This document shows, piece after piece, positions 32,036 through 42,239 of a stretch of DNA of 47,319 nucleotides. This DNA is from Rhodocollybia butyracea. Its lineage: Eukaryota; Basidiomycota; Agaricomycetes; Agaricales; Omphalotaceae. Below the pieces are notes generated by a model. That model had not been told where the DNA came from. It saw only the letters and a list, made by a program, of their open reading frames with translations, and did no database searches. The stretch spans positions 1-47,319 of the forward strand of contig JADNRY010000455.1 of assembly GCA_015501585.1 (NCBI GenBank), read 5' to 3'. Position 1 is the first letter of the stretch. Each line of letters begins with the position of its first letter. The position numbers were made by a program, and so were the translations under genes.

Positions 32036-33346
32036 CTATGCCTTTTGTCACTCAGTAATGAATAAGTTAGCCAAAACTCAGGCCCCAGGCCCATAAATTA
32101 AGCGGATCATGAAAAGCTATGTACTGTTACATGAGTAGGTATAAAAAAGCATACTAGACAATGAGCTAAAGAAGAAACAAATAGAACATACATTGGTTTG
32201 TACAATTACAGAGATAAAGGGAGAGGAGGGAGGGTGACAAAAAATTGGCTTGATCAAGCAAGATCTAAGCCAAATATCAATCAGTACATAGTACATAGAT
32301 AATATAGGTAAATTGAGCGCACTGAGAGCCCTGATATCCAAGATCTAACAACTAGGTCAACTTGAGAGGTTCTAGATGTGTGTAGATCTGCTATGGATGT
32401 ATTATGGGCTCTGTTCAGTGAAAGATCAGTAGATCAGAGAAAAAGGCACACCAATTCCTGTATCTGAGACTCTTGTGAGCAGAGCTAAGGTCTGTGCAGA
32501 TGTAGGAAGTGCTGAGAGATGATGTTTGAGCTATCAGAGCTGTAGAAAGGGGACAGATGTTCTTACCAACCACCAAAGACAAGGGATATGATGGGGGAAG
32601 GGAAGGAAGGAGCAGGAATGCGATTCAGAGGCTTTTCTGACGACCACAGGCCTCTGCACAGGACTCTGGCACCTGTGGGAGCCAACCACTGAATATACAC
32701 ACTGCTCCAACATCTGTCAAATATTAAACTTGTGATATCTTGGGAACCGGTGACTTAAATCCTATAATTTTTGCACCATTGGATTCGCATTAAAAGACCG
32801 CTCATAATGATACCAGACATGTCCTAGGACCACTGACAGAAAAACTGTCTGGAGTTGATACAAGGATGTCAGACTTTGAATGGATCAAAGTGATCATATG
32901 ATGTGAATGGCTCATCCAATGGCCTCGGCAAAAATTCCATTGGATTCTCCTCAAAATTCCTGTCAGAATGATATCCCAAAAGTCATGTGACAATGATGTG
33001 TCACATTGTAGGCTGCAACTCGAACTGTGAATAGCTCAACAGCAAAGGATGATATTAACAAGAGATAAAATGTGTTTTGAAGCTGGGGTTCAGCTTGTTC
33101 AAATAGTCTGTAAGCCAGAAGAGAGACACTGAAGCATGCTGGAGTGAGGACAAAGCAGAGAGAGTTCATGTGCACCAAGGTGATGAACTGTGCTCTATAC
33201 CTGTCAGGACTGGAGTGTGGACAAAGCAGAGAGAGTTCATGTGCACCAAGGTGATGATCTGTGCTCTCTACTTGTCAAGATAGATCTGTTGTTTGCAGAG
33301 GCCTTCAGAAAGTCTCCCTACCCTTGGAATCCGCCTTCATGTCGAC
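32036..33346. mobile_element. 1.3-kb insertion or unusually long intron in the integrase gene
   Basis: It splits the codon series Trp-Gly|Pro-Ser-Thr. Read on the minus strand its edges are GTCGAC...CATAG, so exact removal as a GT-AG intron restores the frame. Alternatively GGTC at both edges is a 4-bp target duplication. At 1311 bp it is far longer than the other introns here (about 40-70 nt, one about 120). It contains an internal 71-bp tandem duplication and no recognised gene. Confidence 0.55.
33139..33280. repeat. 71-bp tandem duplication
   Basis: Two adjacent copies (33139-33209 and 33210-33280) of a unit containing GGACAAAGCAGAGAGAG and TGCACCAAGGTGATGA, differing at a few positions. 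They lie inside the 1.3-kb insertion. Confidence 0.7.
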
Positions 33347-33690
33347 CCCATATTGCACTACCCCAATTTGGACCTCGGAGGAGTATCATATAGATTGCTA
33401 CCTCTATATTTTCCCCTCCACGGTCAACACATATTTTTGAAGGCATACCATACTTCTCAATGGCTACTTTGAACATTTCCAAGACTGTAGAAGCTCTATT
33501 ATTGGTGCTTGCTTGCATCCCTGTAACCTAAGAAGATGCAATGAGATAATGTAAAAAATGGTGAATATCAGCTTACAGTGCGACTATCCCCATCAATTGC
33601 TCCATGGATTACAATGCCCCAGAAAATAAGTTTATGGTGTCCATCAAGGTGCCACATAGCATTGGGACGTGCCACTTTGTATGGTTGTCA

Positions 33691-34141
33691 GGCAATAAGA
33701 ATTCTTTGACGGAGATTCCTTCCCAGATGATCCACCCGCCCCAAGGAGCTTACTACTCGCCTATGTGGAACCTTTATACCATGCTCCGAGAGACTGTAGC
33801 AGAAGCCAATGATTCAAAGTCTGATTTGCTTGGGGCCAAGTATGTAGTGGAAAAAGAAAGGGAACAAAACGATAAGACAAAGGGCAAGGGAAAGGTTGAA
33901 GGTAAGCTCAGTCTCACGATTGCCAAAGCTTACAGCATTCTGAATATACACAGTGCAGGCGCGCCTTTCTCCTCCTTTTACACAGGTTCCTCGGCACAAA
34001 AGCTACTCATCCTCTTCTTTGGCCAGCATCGAAAATAAATCAGAGGTTCAGAATAAGAACAGCGATGAAGAATACAGGGTGAGTGATGAGGATATGACCA
34101 GCGATGAGGAGGAGCCGCTGTCCATTGCTGTTCGCCGTTGA
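33691..34141 (+). pseudogene. Orphan 3' exons of an unrecognised gene
   Basis: Starting after a possible acceptor (TTGTCAG, ending 33690), the frame reads PPQGAYYSPMWNLYTMLRE and a Lys/Glu-rich segment (EKEREQNDKTKGKGK). A GT-AG intron at about 33902-33958 joins it to a Ser-rich, acidic tail (NSDEEYRVSDEDMTSDEEEP) ending at 34141. It overlaps the broken 5' end of the integrase head to head. The upstream part is absent, so this looks like a gene tail captured or left behind by rearrangement. No domain recognised. Confidence 0.45.
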
Positions 34142-35683
34142 CACGCCAAATTACGCTGTACGCCACAATTCAAGCGAAATGTCATCATTTAAAAGACCCC
34201 GTGAAACACGTCACATCACTACCTAGGGTACGTTATGTATTAGACACTTTGAAGGTCCACTTCAGGTATCTAGTATGTAGAAACCCATTTGAAGGGAGAT
34301 ACACTATGTTTTAAGAGGCTACATTACTGTGCAAGGATGCATTGTTGACCCACAAACTCAAAATCAATCAAATTGATTTACCTAGATTGATTTAGGCTTG
34401 CCAGATCTAAAGTCTATTCAATTAATACTACCTACTACAAAAAGTCCTATACAAGGATATACAAGACAGGATTAAAATAGATGAAGAGAGACAAATGAGG
34501 GCAAGCATAATGTGAACCCATATCTGTTTAAAGTAAGAGAATCGAAGCACTGGTTCCCTGGAACGAACCACAGAGAGAAAACTAGACGATTAGTGATGAA
34601 TTAGGCGCCGGGGATCAAAGTGGCCCGGCGCCGGCAGTAAAAGAAAGGCGGGGCGCGTCCTAGCGACATGCCTATAATAAAATTTATTCGGACCGACCTA
34701 CAGGACGGTCCACATGTATACAAGTACCCGGTAGGACCTGGGAGGAGAAGAGAAAAGGGGAGATACGGAACGACGCCGCAAACTTGAACCGCGGGACGGA
34801 CGGACCGCCCGGCGCTTAAAGCGCATCAAAGTCGAACCACTCATCGGGAATGCATTGTCCTTCCCTCCCCTCCGTTACTTATTAAATAAAAGATGTAGAA
34901 AAGGTGTAATATGGGTAGAGGACCTATGAGACAATGATATAGAGCCCTGGGGACAGTGTAGGAACCAGGAGAACACTTATAAGCTCAGTTATGGCTAACA
35001 AGGGCAACATGAGATTTATCTTCTTGGCTCTTGGCAAGCCAAGAGAGTCTTACCAACCCATGGTACCTTAATTAAGAAAATTTCAAGTACCCAGGAGTAT
35101 AAAAAAGGCAAGGAAATGAAGAGAAAAGCATTCTTTCTTACCCCCCAGGTGTAGCAGCTCCTTATCAGGCTACTACTAAAAGATTGAATTGATATAAAGA
35201 CTGGGATTTACAGAGAGAAATTGACAAGCAATTGAACTTGAGTAAAGAGACAGAAAGAGATTCAGTGTGAACTGAGTGCAGAGAAGTTAAGACAAAGACT
35301 TAGAAAGGACTTTGAATATTATTTTCAAACCACAGTTAGGCTGCAGTCAGAGCTCTGTCTGAGTTATAGGGACACCCTCTGGTCAGTTGTGACTTGTGTT
35401 AATTTGTGATTTTACCAAGGGACTTAGGAATAGTATTTGTTTGACAGCTCAGAGCTTGGGGATCAGCTTAAATAAGTCTGTACTTTGAAAGGGAAGGCAC
35501 TTAGTGAAATAACACTCAGTGTAGCAAGGAAGCACTTGAATAGATTGAAGTTTAAAATATATATTATTTGGCTGAACTAAAAACCCGAACTGAGTAATAA
35601 GTTGTGTGTGTGTTTGGTGTGGTTGTGTAAGCCATTTCTAAGTTCACCCCAGTTTAGACCTCTCACTGTGTAAGGAGAACACA
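34142..35683. other. Gene-free region with a GC-rich patch
   Basis: No gene recognised. From about 34600 to 34860 the sequence becomes GC-rich (GGCGCCGGGGATC, CCCGGCGCCGG, GCGCTTAAAGCGC), unlike the flanks, suggesting a fragment of another repeat. Positions 35334-35386 match 28641-28690 in inverted orientation. Confidence 0.4.
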
Positions 35684-36096
35684 TATGTCCTCTGCTTTAC
35701 ATTTTGCCATTTCATTATATTTTGCTGTTGGTTTAGCGTATATATATGTGAAGGCCGACTCTGACCAAGAATCTACAAAAGAATCACCCTCCTCTGATAT
35801 CGAAATTGTTGAAACCCCACAGGGTTTGTCTTCAATTTGCATTTATTTTGGTTGAACATTTACTCATATCATATTCAGTGCACGCTTCTATGAAGCGTTT
35901 GCATATGGATGCAAACAATTCCGATGATGAGCCTTTACGAAAAAGATCTCGCTCAGCTGAAATAACAAGCACCACAACTGCTGGCTCTTCCTCTTCTTCT
36001 TCCACAGCTTCCCCAATGGATCCCACGCTCTTGTTTCTGATGTCTAGGCCTGTTGCTATCATGCACAAATCTAGTGAAGATTTGTATAAAAAATGA
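35684..36096 (+). pseudogene. Orphan N-terminal exons, acidic protein
   Basis: A frame from an ATG at 35684 ends in ESPSSDIEIVETPQ. After a GT-AG intron (about 35822-35878) it continues MKRLHMDANNSDDEPLRKRS and a Ser-rich stretch, stopping at 36096. The acidic SSDIEIVE segment and basic LRKRSRS segment resemble N-termini of fungal transposon proteins, but no catalytic domain follows. It may be the 5' stub of a truncated element. Confidence 0.35.
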
Positions 36097-36308
36097 GGCC
36101 TTTATTGACTTCTATCTTCGTTGGCTTCTATCTTTGCATTGCTTTGGTTTAACTGTTCACACGTCTGGTTCATCTTCGTTAATTAGATACCCTTAACTGC
36201 TCTTAATTCTTCATAGCTCCTCTCCCTTAATACTCCAACGCTAACTTTACCTTTGCACTCGTTGTTCTACTTGAACCTATACCCCTTTCCTCAATGGAAT
36301 GATTACAT

Positions 36309-36511
36309 TGCTATCCCTGCACTCCTTTATAGAACATCGCTCTCCCAATGCTATCTACACTCTTTTATTGAACATTGCTCTTGCATCACTCTCCCAATGC
36401 TATCTACACTTCTTTATAGAACATCGCTCACCCAATGCTATCTACACTCCTTTATAGAACAATGCTATCATGGAACATTGCTATCCCAATGCTATATACA
36501 CTCTGTTACAT
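36309..36511. repeat. Minisatellite, CCAATGCTATCTACACTCC units
   Basis: At least five imperfect units of about 35-45 bp containing CAATGCTATCTACACT and TTTATAGAACATCGCT words. An open frame across it is a by-product of the repeat. Confidence 0.75.
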
Positions 36512-36617
36512 ATTGATATCTGGCTTACCCGAGTGAAGAAGTGAAGATAAGACCTGTTATTGAATGAATACTTTGTTGAGATAGTCTTTGAGGCTCAAGA
36601 AAAAATTCCAATAGAGG

Positions 36618-36831
36618 GTGACTTTTTTTTGAGAGGGTAGACTTTTTTTTTGAGAGAGAGAGGGAAACCTTTTTCTTTGACGGGGGGACTTTTTTTTTGG
36701 AGGGGGGGTACTTTTTTTTTTCAGGGGGGGGGGGGACTTTTTTTTTGGAGGGGGACTTTTTTTTTTTAGAGGGGGGGGGAGACTTTTTTGTGTTTTATTT
36801 TTTGTACAATTTGAGCACCATAGTGCAGGAC
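36618..36831. repeat. T/G-rich minisatellite with conserved border (right partner)
   Basis: Repeated GACTTTTTTTTTGAGAGGG and GGGGGGACTTTTTTTT units end in GTGTTTTATTTTTTGTAC, then AATTTGAGCACCATAGTG. This is the inverted counterpart of 30945-31072. Together the two could bound a 5.9-kb element, or be two independent insertions of one repeat. Confidence 0.65.
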
Positions 36832-36837
36832 TAATTT

Positions 36838-37010
36838 AGTGATGTGCCGGCTGGGGCCCGGCTCAGAAGCCCCGGCTATGGCCAGGCTCATGAGGGCCAG
36901 GGCCCACCAAAATGTTGAGCCGGGCCCTACATGATGGCTAGGGCCCGGCTAGAGGCCGGCTCAGGCTCAGGCCCCGGCCCAAGTAACAAACTCAAGACTG
37001 GGCCAGGATC
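36838..37010. repeat. GC-rich dispersed repeat (CCGGCYT family), second copy
   Basis: It starts GTGATGTGCCGGCTGGGGCC and contains GCCGGGCCCTACATGATGG, matching 14866-15005. GGCC/CCGG words are dense. Confidence 0.6.
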
Positions 37011-38455
37011 ACTTGAATAAATCAATATGGCTACTTTTTGGTACAAAATACACAAACTCCAATGAGTACTACCCATGATCAACTGCCAGAGCTGAACTGC
37101 ATACAATTGTCAGCCAGTTGCTTGGCCAGTTGTGAATCAGCTTACAAATTTTTGCAACGTCAAACAAGATGACAATGACCCTTTCTGCTGTAAAAAGAGG
37201 TAAACAATGTAGCTTCACAATCTATACACACACATCCGTATGCATCAGGAAAAGTCTAAAATACTTAAGTTGACTTAAGTTGACTCAAGTACTTATCCCA
37301 ACTTCAGGTTGACTTGAGTTGACTTGAGTACATATGCTGACTTCAGGTTGGCTTGAGTAACCTAAGCCGACTTATGTACAAGGTCAATTCAAGCCCCAAC
37401 TTCAAGTTGACTTGAGTTAACCTGAGTTAACTTAAGCACAAATACTGACTTCAAGTTGACTTAAGTTGACCTGAGTTGACTTGAGTATAAGGCCTACTCA
37501 AGCCCCAACTTTGGGTTGACTCAAGTTAATCTGAGCATAGGGGCCCAGCTTGAGTTGCTCAAAGTAAATTTAGAAGATGCATTGGATATATCAGTCAAAT
37601 AAACTGAATAAGTGGGTATGTTTACTCTTTATATAGACTCTGGTAGCTATATATACTTGCCCAATTATTAACCAAGAAAAAAAGAGGCAGAATCAAGCAC
37701 ATTATCAGAGTTCCAGGTACTCTGCAGTTCAGTCACCCACTTTTTTAGTCTAATTAGCTTACACCTCTGCTACATTGACCTGACCAAAAAGACCCAGAAT
37801 CCTGGGCTTATCCTTCGAGCCTAGGTCATGACCTTGGGGTTCTAGGTCATGACCTGGAGAGTAGGTCATGACCTAGGGTCCAGGTCAAGACCTAGGTCAG
37901 GCTGGTCTAGGACATGGCCAAGGGTAGGGTAGGGGATGGTGTAGCAGGGGTGGGGGAGTGTGAGGGGGGAATGGGAGACCTGATGGGAGGGGAGGAATAC
38001 CAAAGGCAGGTAGGCAGGTAGGTGACCTAGGGTTGAATAGGGTATGCTTTGGGGTGGGTAGGGGATGGGTAGGGGATGGGTAGGGGATGGGTAGGGGATG
38101 GGTAGGGGATGGGTAGGGGATGGGTAGGGGAGTGTAGTAGGGTGTCTGGGAGGAGTAAGGGAGTGTCTGGAAGAGGTAGAGAAGTGTGTGTGAGTGTAGG
38201 AGGAGGGAGACCAAAGAACAGGATCACCAGGAAAAGGGAGGACAGGTGCTTGCGATGATAAGGGAGGCTGTGTTAATGGATCCCTGGGGAGAGGGACAGT
38301 GGAATGATTGAGATGCTGTGGAAGAGATCAGAACAATTCTTAAAGGGATTGGGGAATTGTTTCTGAGAGTGGCCACAACATGGAAGGGGGTTTTACAGGG
38401 CACCCTTAGGGATGTGGAGTAGGCAGAGCAGGAGGGGTAGAACCACTTGCTCTGG

Positions 38456-38625
38456 GCAACTTGGTCTTGACCAGGGGCAGGTTGGTCTTGACCTGGGTCA
38501 ACTTGGCCTTGACCTGGGGCAACTTGGTCTTGACCTGGGTCACCTTGGTCTTGACCTGGGTGAACTTGGGCTTGACCTAGGTCACCTTGGTCTTGACCTG
38601 GGTCAGGTTGGTCTTGACCTAAAGC
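38456..38625. repeat. 21-bp minisatellite, TTGGTCTTGACCTGGGGCAAC units
   Basis: About eight units of 21 bp. Because 21 is a multiple of three, one frame stays open and reads LDLGQLG repeated, which explains the open frame at 38412-38642. The related unit in the other copy lies at 5636-5770. Confidence 0.85.
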
Positions 38626-39377
38626 ATTTTCAAAATGACTAATTAGGAAATTTTAATATTTTTGCAGTGGATGAGGTCAAAGCTGTTTTTATTACCAAAT
38701 TAGGAAATTTTCAAACACTTTAATTGGTTTTATGTTTTTCTACACTTTTGATAAATTACTATATTAGGCAATTTTATCTCAATAGGGTTTTATTTTCTAA
38801 TTAGGTAATTTCAAAACTTTTACAGTGGATGAGGTCAAAGCTGTTTTCATTGCCTAATTGAGAAGTGACAAAGCTTTTGCAGTGGATGAGGCCAAAGCTG
38901 TTTTTATTACTTAATTGAGAAATCACAAAATCCCTTGCAGTGGATGAAGTCAAAGCTGTTTTCACTACTTAAATTGGGAAACTTAACATAAAAACTGTTT
39001 ACACTCTTTCCCTGAGGACAACTGCTTGTAGTAGACATCCAGATCCTCTCTATATATATAGAACAGGTTGCTCACCACAAATGAAGGTAGTCCTGTGGTG
39101 GGAAGGGGTTGGATTGCAAAATATTTTTTGGATAACCTTTGATTGTAGTGGATGAGGCCAAAGCTGTATGTCCATAAAAGGAAATCAATGAAAAGTGTTG
39201 AGTCTAAAGATTGCTTGATATAACATGCAGATTGGAGTGGATAAGGCTGATCCTTTTCATCCCCTGATGCCCTGATATGTTCTCTACCCTTTCTTGTTCT
39301 CAGATATATTTAGATGGCCCCTGGGAGATCAGTCTTTACTGATCTTTAAACTTTCCCATCAAAAACCCTCATTTTTT

Positions 39378-39798
39378 CGAAATTTAAGGATAAGTATCAG
39401 AGTATCCAGGGCAGGTGGGGCCACAGGCATCTATGTCATTGTACTCTGGTATGATAGGTACATTTGGAGCACTCAGGAGTAGCCTTTACTGTACTGGGAA
39501 AGTGGGTAATAATTGATCTCTGTATAAGTGTGCATAAATTTCGCTTTTTTACCTATTAAATCATTAATAGAGGAAGCTGTAGTCGATGGATGGAGGAGTA
39601 ACTCGCGAAATTTAAGGATAAGTATCAGAGTATCCAGGGCAGGTGGGGCCACAGGCATCTATGTCATTGTACTCTGGTATAATAGGTACATTTGGAGCAC
39701 TCAGGAGTAGCCTTTACTGTACTAGGAAAGTGGGTAATAATTGATCTCTGTATAAGTGTGCATAAATTTCGCTTTTTTACCTATTAAATCATTAATAG
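39378..39798. repeat. 193-bp direct duplication, 228-bp period
   Basis: Positions 39378-39570 and 39606-39798 are nearly identical, both starting CGAAATTTAAGGATAAG and ending CCTATTAAATCATTAATAG, separated by 35 bp. Very few differences are visible, so the duplication is recent compared with the surrounding decay. Confidence 0.9.
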
Positions 39799-40193
39799 TG
39801 GCAGCTCCTGTCCTCTCTTTTCCTGGTGATCCTGTTCTTTGGTCTCCCCCCTCCTACACTCACACACACTTCTCTACCTCTTCCAGACACTCCCTTACCC
39901 CTCCCAGACACTCTTCTACACTCCTCTACCCATCCCATACCCATCCCAAAGCATACCCTATTCAACCCTAGGTCATGACCTAGGGCTCCTGGGTCAGGAC
40001 CAACCTGAGCTAGGTCATGACCTAACCCCAAGGTCATGACCTGAGGCCAAAGGATAGGCCCAGGATTCTGGGTCTTTTTAGTCAGGTCAATGTAACAAAA
40101 GTGTAAGCTCACAAGACTTAAAGTGGTTGCCTAAAGTGTACTCTGAGATGCATGGGAATGTTTGTTGAACCTGTGAATCAACATACATGATTG

Positions 40194-40427
40194 TCATATA
40201 TTGGATAGAGGAATAATAGAACAAGATTGGACACCTTCAGCTATCTTTTGAACAGAGGCCATATTATGAGTTTTTGCATCTGTGCTGTTTAGAGTGAGTT
40301 GTGTGTACCACTCAATGTAAGCTAGCATATGTTTTGGCCAAAATAAAGAAGAGCGAGCTGTATAGCCAGTTGTGAGCTTAACCAACACAAACACACAATC
40401 AGACTTTTGAGTTCTGGGGTAATTCAA
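40194..40427 (-). pseudogene. Possible Plavaka/KDZ transposon protein fragment
   Basis: The minus-strand frame reads VLVKLTTGYTARSSLFWPKH, then a MLAYIEWYTQLT segment, and ends near SCSIIPLSNI. The order of an aromatic 'alayveWy' strand followed by a 'hliPl' strand resembles the C-terminal part of CACTA-like Plavaka/KDZ proteins of basidiomycetes. It abuts the truncated end of the inverted-arm element. The identification is weak. Confidence 0.35.
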
Positions 40428-42239
40428 GATTGATCAATGGACTCTATTGCACAAATGCTCTATAGTCTCTGGGGTTCTCTTTGTACTTTAACCTTTCAAA
40501 ACAAGACTCTGGACTTCAAAACTTTCAAACAAGACGGGACTGGGACTTTAACTTTCAATCAATCAACAACAACAACAACAAGTAATGCAATCCAAGTTCA
40601 TTCAAGTTCTGTCAGAAGCAAAAGCACTCTGAATAATTCTGTTCTTTCTTCTGCCAGAAGCACCCTATTACTACAAGCTTGGCAGTAAGCCAGTTAACCT
40701 GGGGGGGGGGAGGGATGCCTGCTCTTTCTGGAGGTCTCCCCTTGATTATATACCCAAGGAAGCCAAGAGTATTGGTAAGGGGAGCATGTGCTCTGCATAC
40801 GAGGCTGTATGGCAGCATATGGTTAATTCTATTGAGAAATTTTACATCAGACCCGGAAACGGTGAACAGAGACCGCGCCGTGAGGTTATTTTACTCTATT
40901 CAGTTCCGTTTCGGATCACAGATGTTCAATCTCGACTTCTTGGTATGTTCTTTTTCATTCATTCTTGATTGTCAGTACTTACAGTAGCTTATGACTGTAA
41001 GTAAGGGTGAACCAATAGTCCACAGGCTCTATAAGTGAGGGAGGACTTGTATAAAGATGTATCTTAGCTATTCCCGCCTCGATAATCGTCATCTAAGCCC
41101 TGCAACATCAAGTTTCATTCTAATCTTTGAAATACTGCTCCAAGGGGACAGATCTCAGTTCTATGCTGGAGCATCGGAAAGCCACCCGGTATCGGGACGT
41201 TGTACCGTATTTCCAACTTGTATAAACTCATTTCAAGGGTTCATAAATTTTCTAAGGTCTTTGATTGATGGGCATTGAAGTATGAGCATATCTATAGAAA
41301 TATAGGTATGTCTCCTCCTAGTACCTACTCAAATCTCGTCTCTATGGTCGGGGGACACATGGACTATAAGGCGGGAGGGCAGGGGACGTCGACGGGACCT
41401 GTTCGGACTCGGTTTGACCCCCACTCCTGTCCCGTATCATTGTGCTATGCAATTATTTGAAAATGAGGCATTTATCCCAACAACTGATGTAACCATGTTC
41501 TGGGACCGGAGAAGTACCCTAGATACCGGTATTTCGATGCCGTCGGATGCCTATGCACTGCTTTCGTTTGTTCTAGTGCTTCAGGGTCTCTGGTACATTT
41601 TATTTCTTGCCCCAGATTGCCCTTTTGCATGTTCTAAGTTTTATGCCCTTAGTAAGGTATTATCATTCTGAGTAAGCATTTCCTATGGAAGGGAAAACTT
41701 GTAATCGAGTGCTAACTAGTGAAACGATGTAAGAATCGTCCAAACGGTCTGCAACATCGAAGGTTTCATAGAAAATGGCCTCCTGGTGAGGTAGTTTCAA
41801 GTAAATCAATTATATCAAATTCAGAGTATGGGCCGAAATGGCCGATGTTTTGATATCAATGTTAGGCCGTCGTGCGCGTGAAGCGGTGGCAATACAGGCG
41901 TTGTACGAGCTTGTCTGATTTGGGCTTCAGCAAACACAGCACTGGGAGAAGTGCTCCAAGTGGTATGAACACTACGTATCATGCAAAGACTATCCAGTAG
42001 TGAGCTTTAAGTCTAGTTTTAGACTCAAAAAGTCTCGGGCGTATCAGTGTGTGTGATGAAATGTGCGATCTTTTAGGAGATGGTGAAGATGAGGAGATAT
42101 GCAATAATTCTGTCTTTTTAGGTGTCACAGTCTGCACTGAATCTGATAATCTCTTGCACTTATTGGAAGAAACTAGTGCAGAAGTACTCTGAGTAACTGC
42201 AGTAGGTAGTGAACCAGCATCTTTCACAATAGCTTTAGG
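40428..42239. other. Unassigned region with coding-like patches
   Basis: Two plus-strand stretches look protein-like: about 40740-40945 (SMCSAYEAVWQHMVNSIEKF, PRREVILLYSVPFRITDVQS) followed by a good donor GTATGT, and about 41144-41222 (TDLSSMLEHRKATRYRDVVP). A further frame at 41414-41671 is hydrophobic near its end. They may be exons of one decayed gene, but I recognise no family and stops separate them. Confidence 0.3.

Larger units (their letters stand above)
31200..33690 (-). pseudogene. Integrase-core-domain (DDE/rve-like) protein of a fungal transposon, broken
   Basis: Exon order on the minus strand: about 33690-33579 (ARPNAMWHLDGHHKLIFWG, IDGDSRT); an intron; 33535-33347 (QASTNNRASTVLEMF, VDRGGENIEVAIYMILLRG, then GPNWGSAIWG); a 1311-bp interruption 32036-33346; 32035-31796 (GPSTSSTRIERIWVEVG, ARAWRAFFLRLERLH, PHHLWLIHTLFL, NSHPISKKGHNKSP); an intron; then about 31741-31200 (GQLKHGVYSDPHNGIHPE and an acidic C-terminal part). 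DG, DRGGEN and RIERIW carry the Asp, Asp and Glu expected of an rve-like catalytic core. The family is common in basidiomycete genomes as integrase core domain proteins. Upstream of 33690 the frame meets a stop and an unrelated plus-strand gene, so the N-terminus is lost. Confidence 0.8.
37243..40138. mobile_element. Large inverted-arm repeat element, fuller copy
   Basis: Left end CATCAGGAAAAGTCTAAAA, then tandem subterminal AAGTTGACTTGAGT-type repeats (37258-37560), a unique segment, CATTGACCTGACCAAAAAG (37774-37792), a GGTCATGACCT block (37824-37890), a G-rich block with GGGTAGGGGAT tandem units (38046-38133), and GAGACCAAAGAACAGGATC (38208-38226). The last four reappear inverted at 39803-40138, so the element has long inverted arms. 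The right arm lacks the subterminal repeats and is truncated. The middle carries a 21-bp minisatellite, GTGGATGAGGTCAAAGCTG repeats and a 228-bp-period duplication. No transposase is visible. The arm at 5440-6407 is a second copy. Confidence 0.75.

Noticed and set aside
36253..36516. An 87-residue protein
   Set aside because: It is translation of the CTATCTACACTCC minisatellite.
30936..36840. 8-bp hAT-type target duplication around the inverted minisatellite pair
   Set aside because: The bases outside the two borders (TTCTGGTG and CAGGACTA) do not match, so a single hAT-like insertion is not demonstrated.
38046..38133. CRISPR-like array
   Set aside because: Units are directly adjacent without spacers, and the window is eukaryotic; this is a minisatellite.
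37897..38227. Pro/Thr/Ser-rich minus-strand proteins
   Set aside because: They come from the GGGTAGGGGAT tandem block and are low complexity.
38412..38642. A 76-residue repeat protein (LDLGQLG heptads)
   Set aside because: It is the open frame of a 21-bp minisatellite in a non-coding element, with no start context or homologue I recognise.
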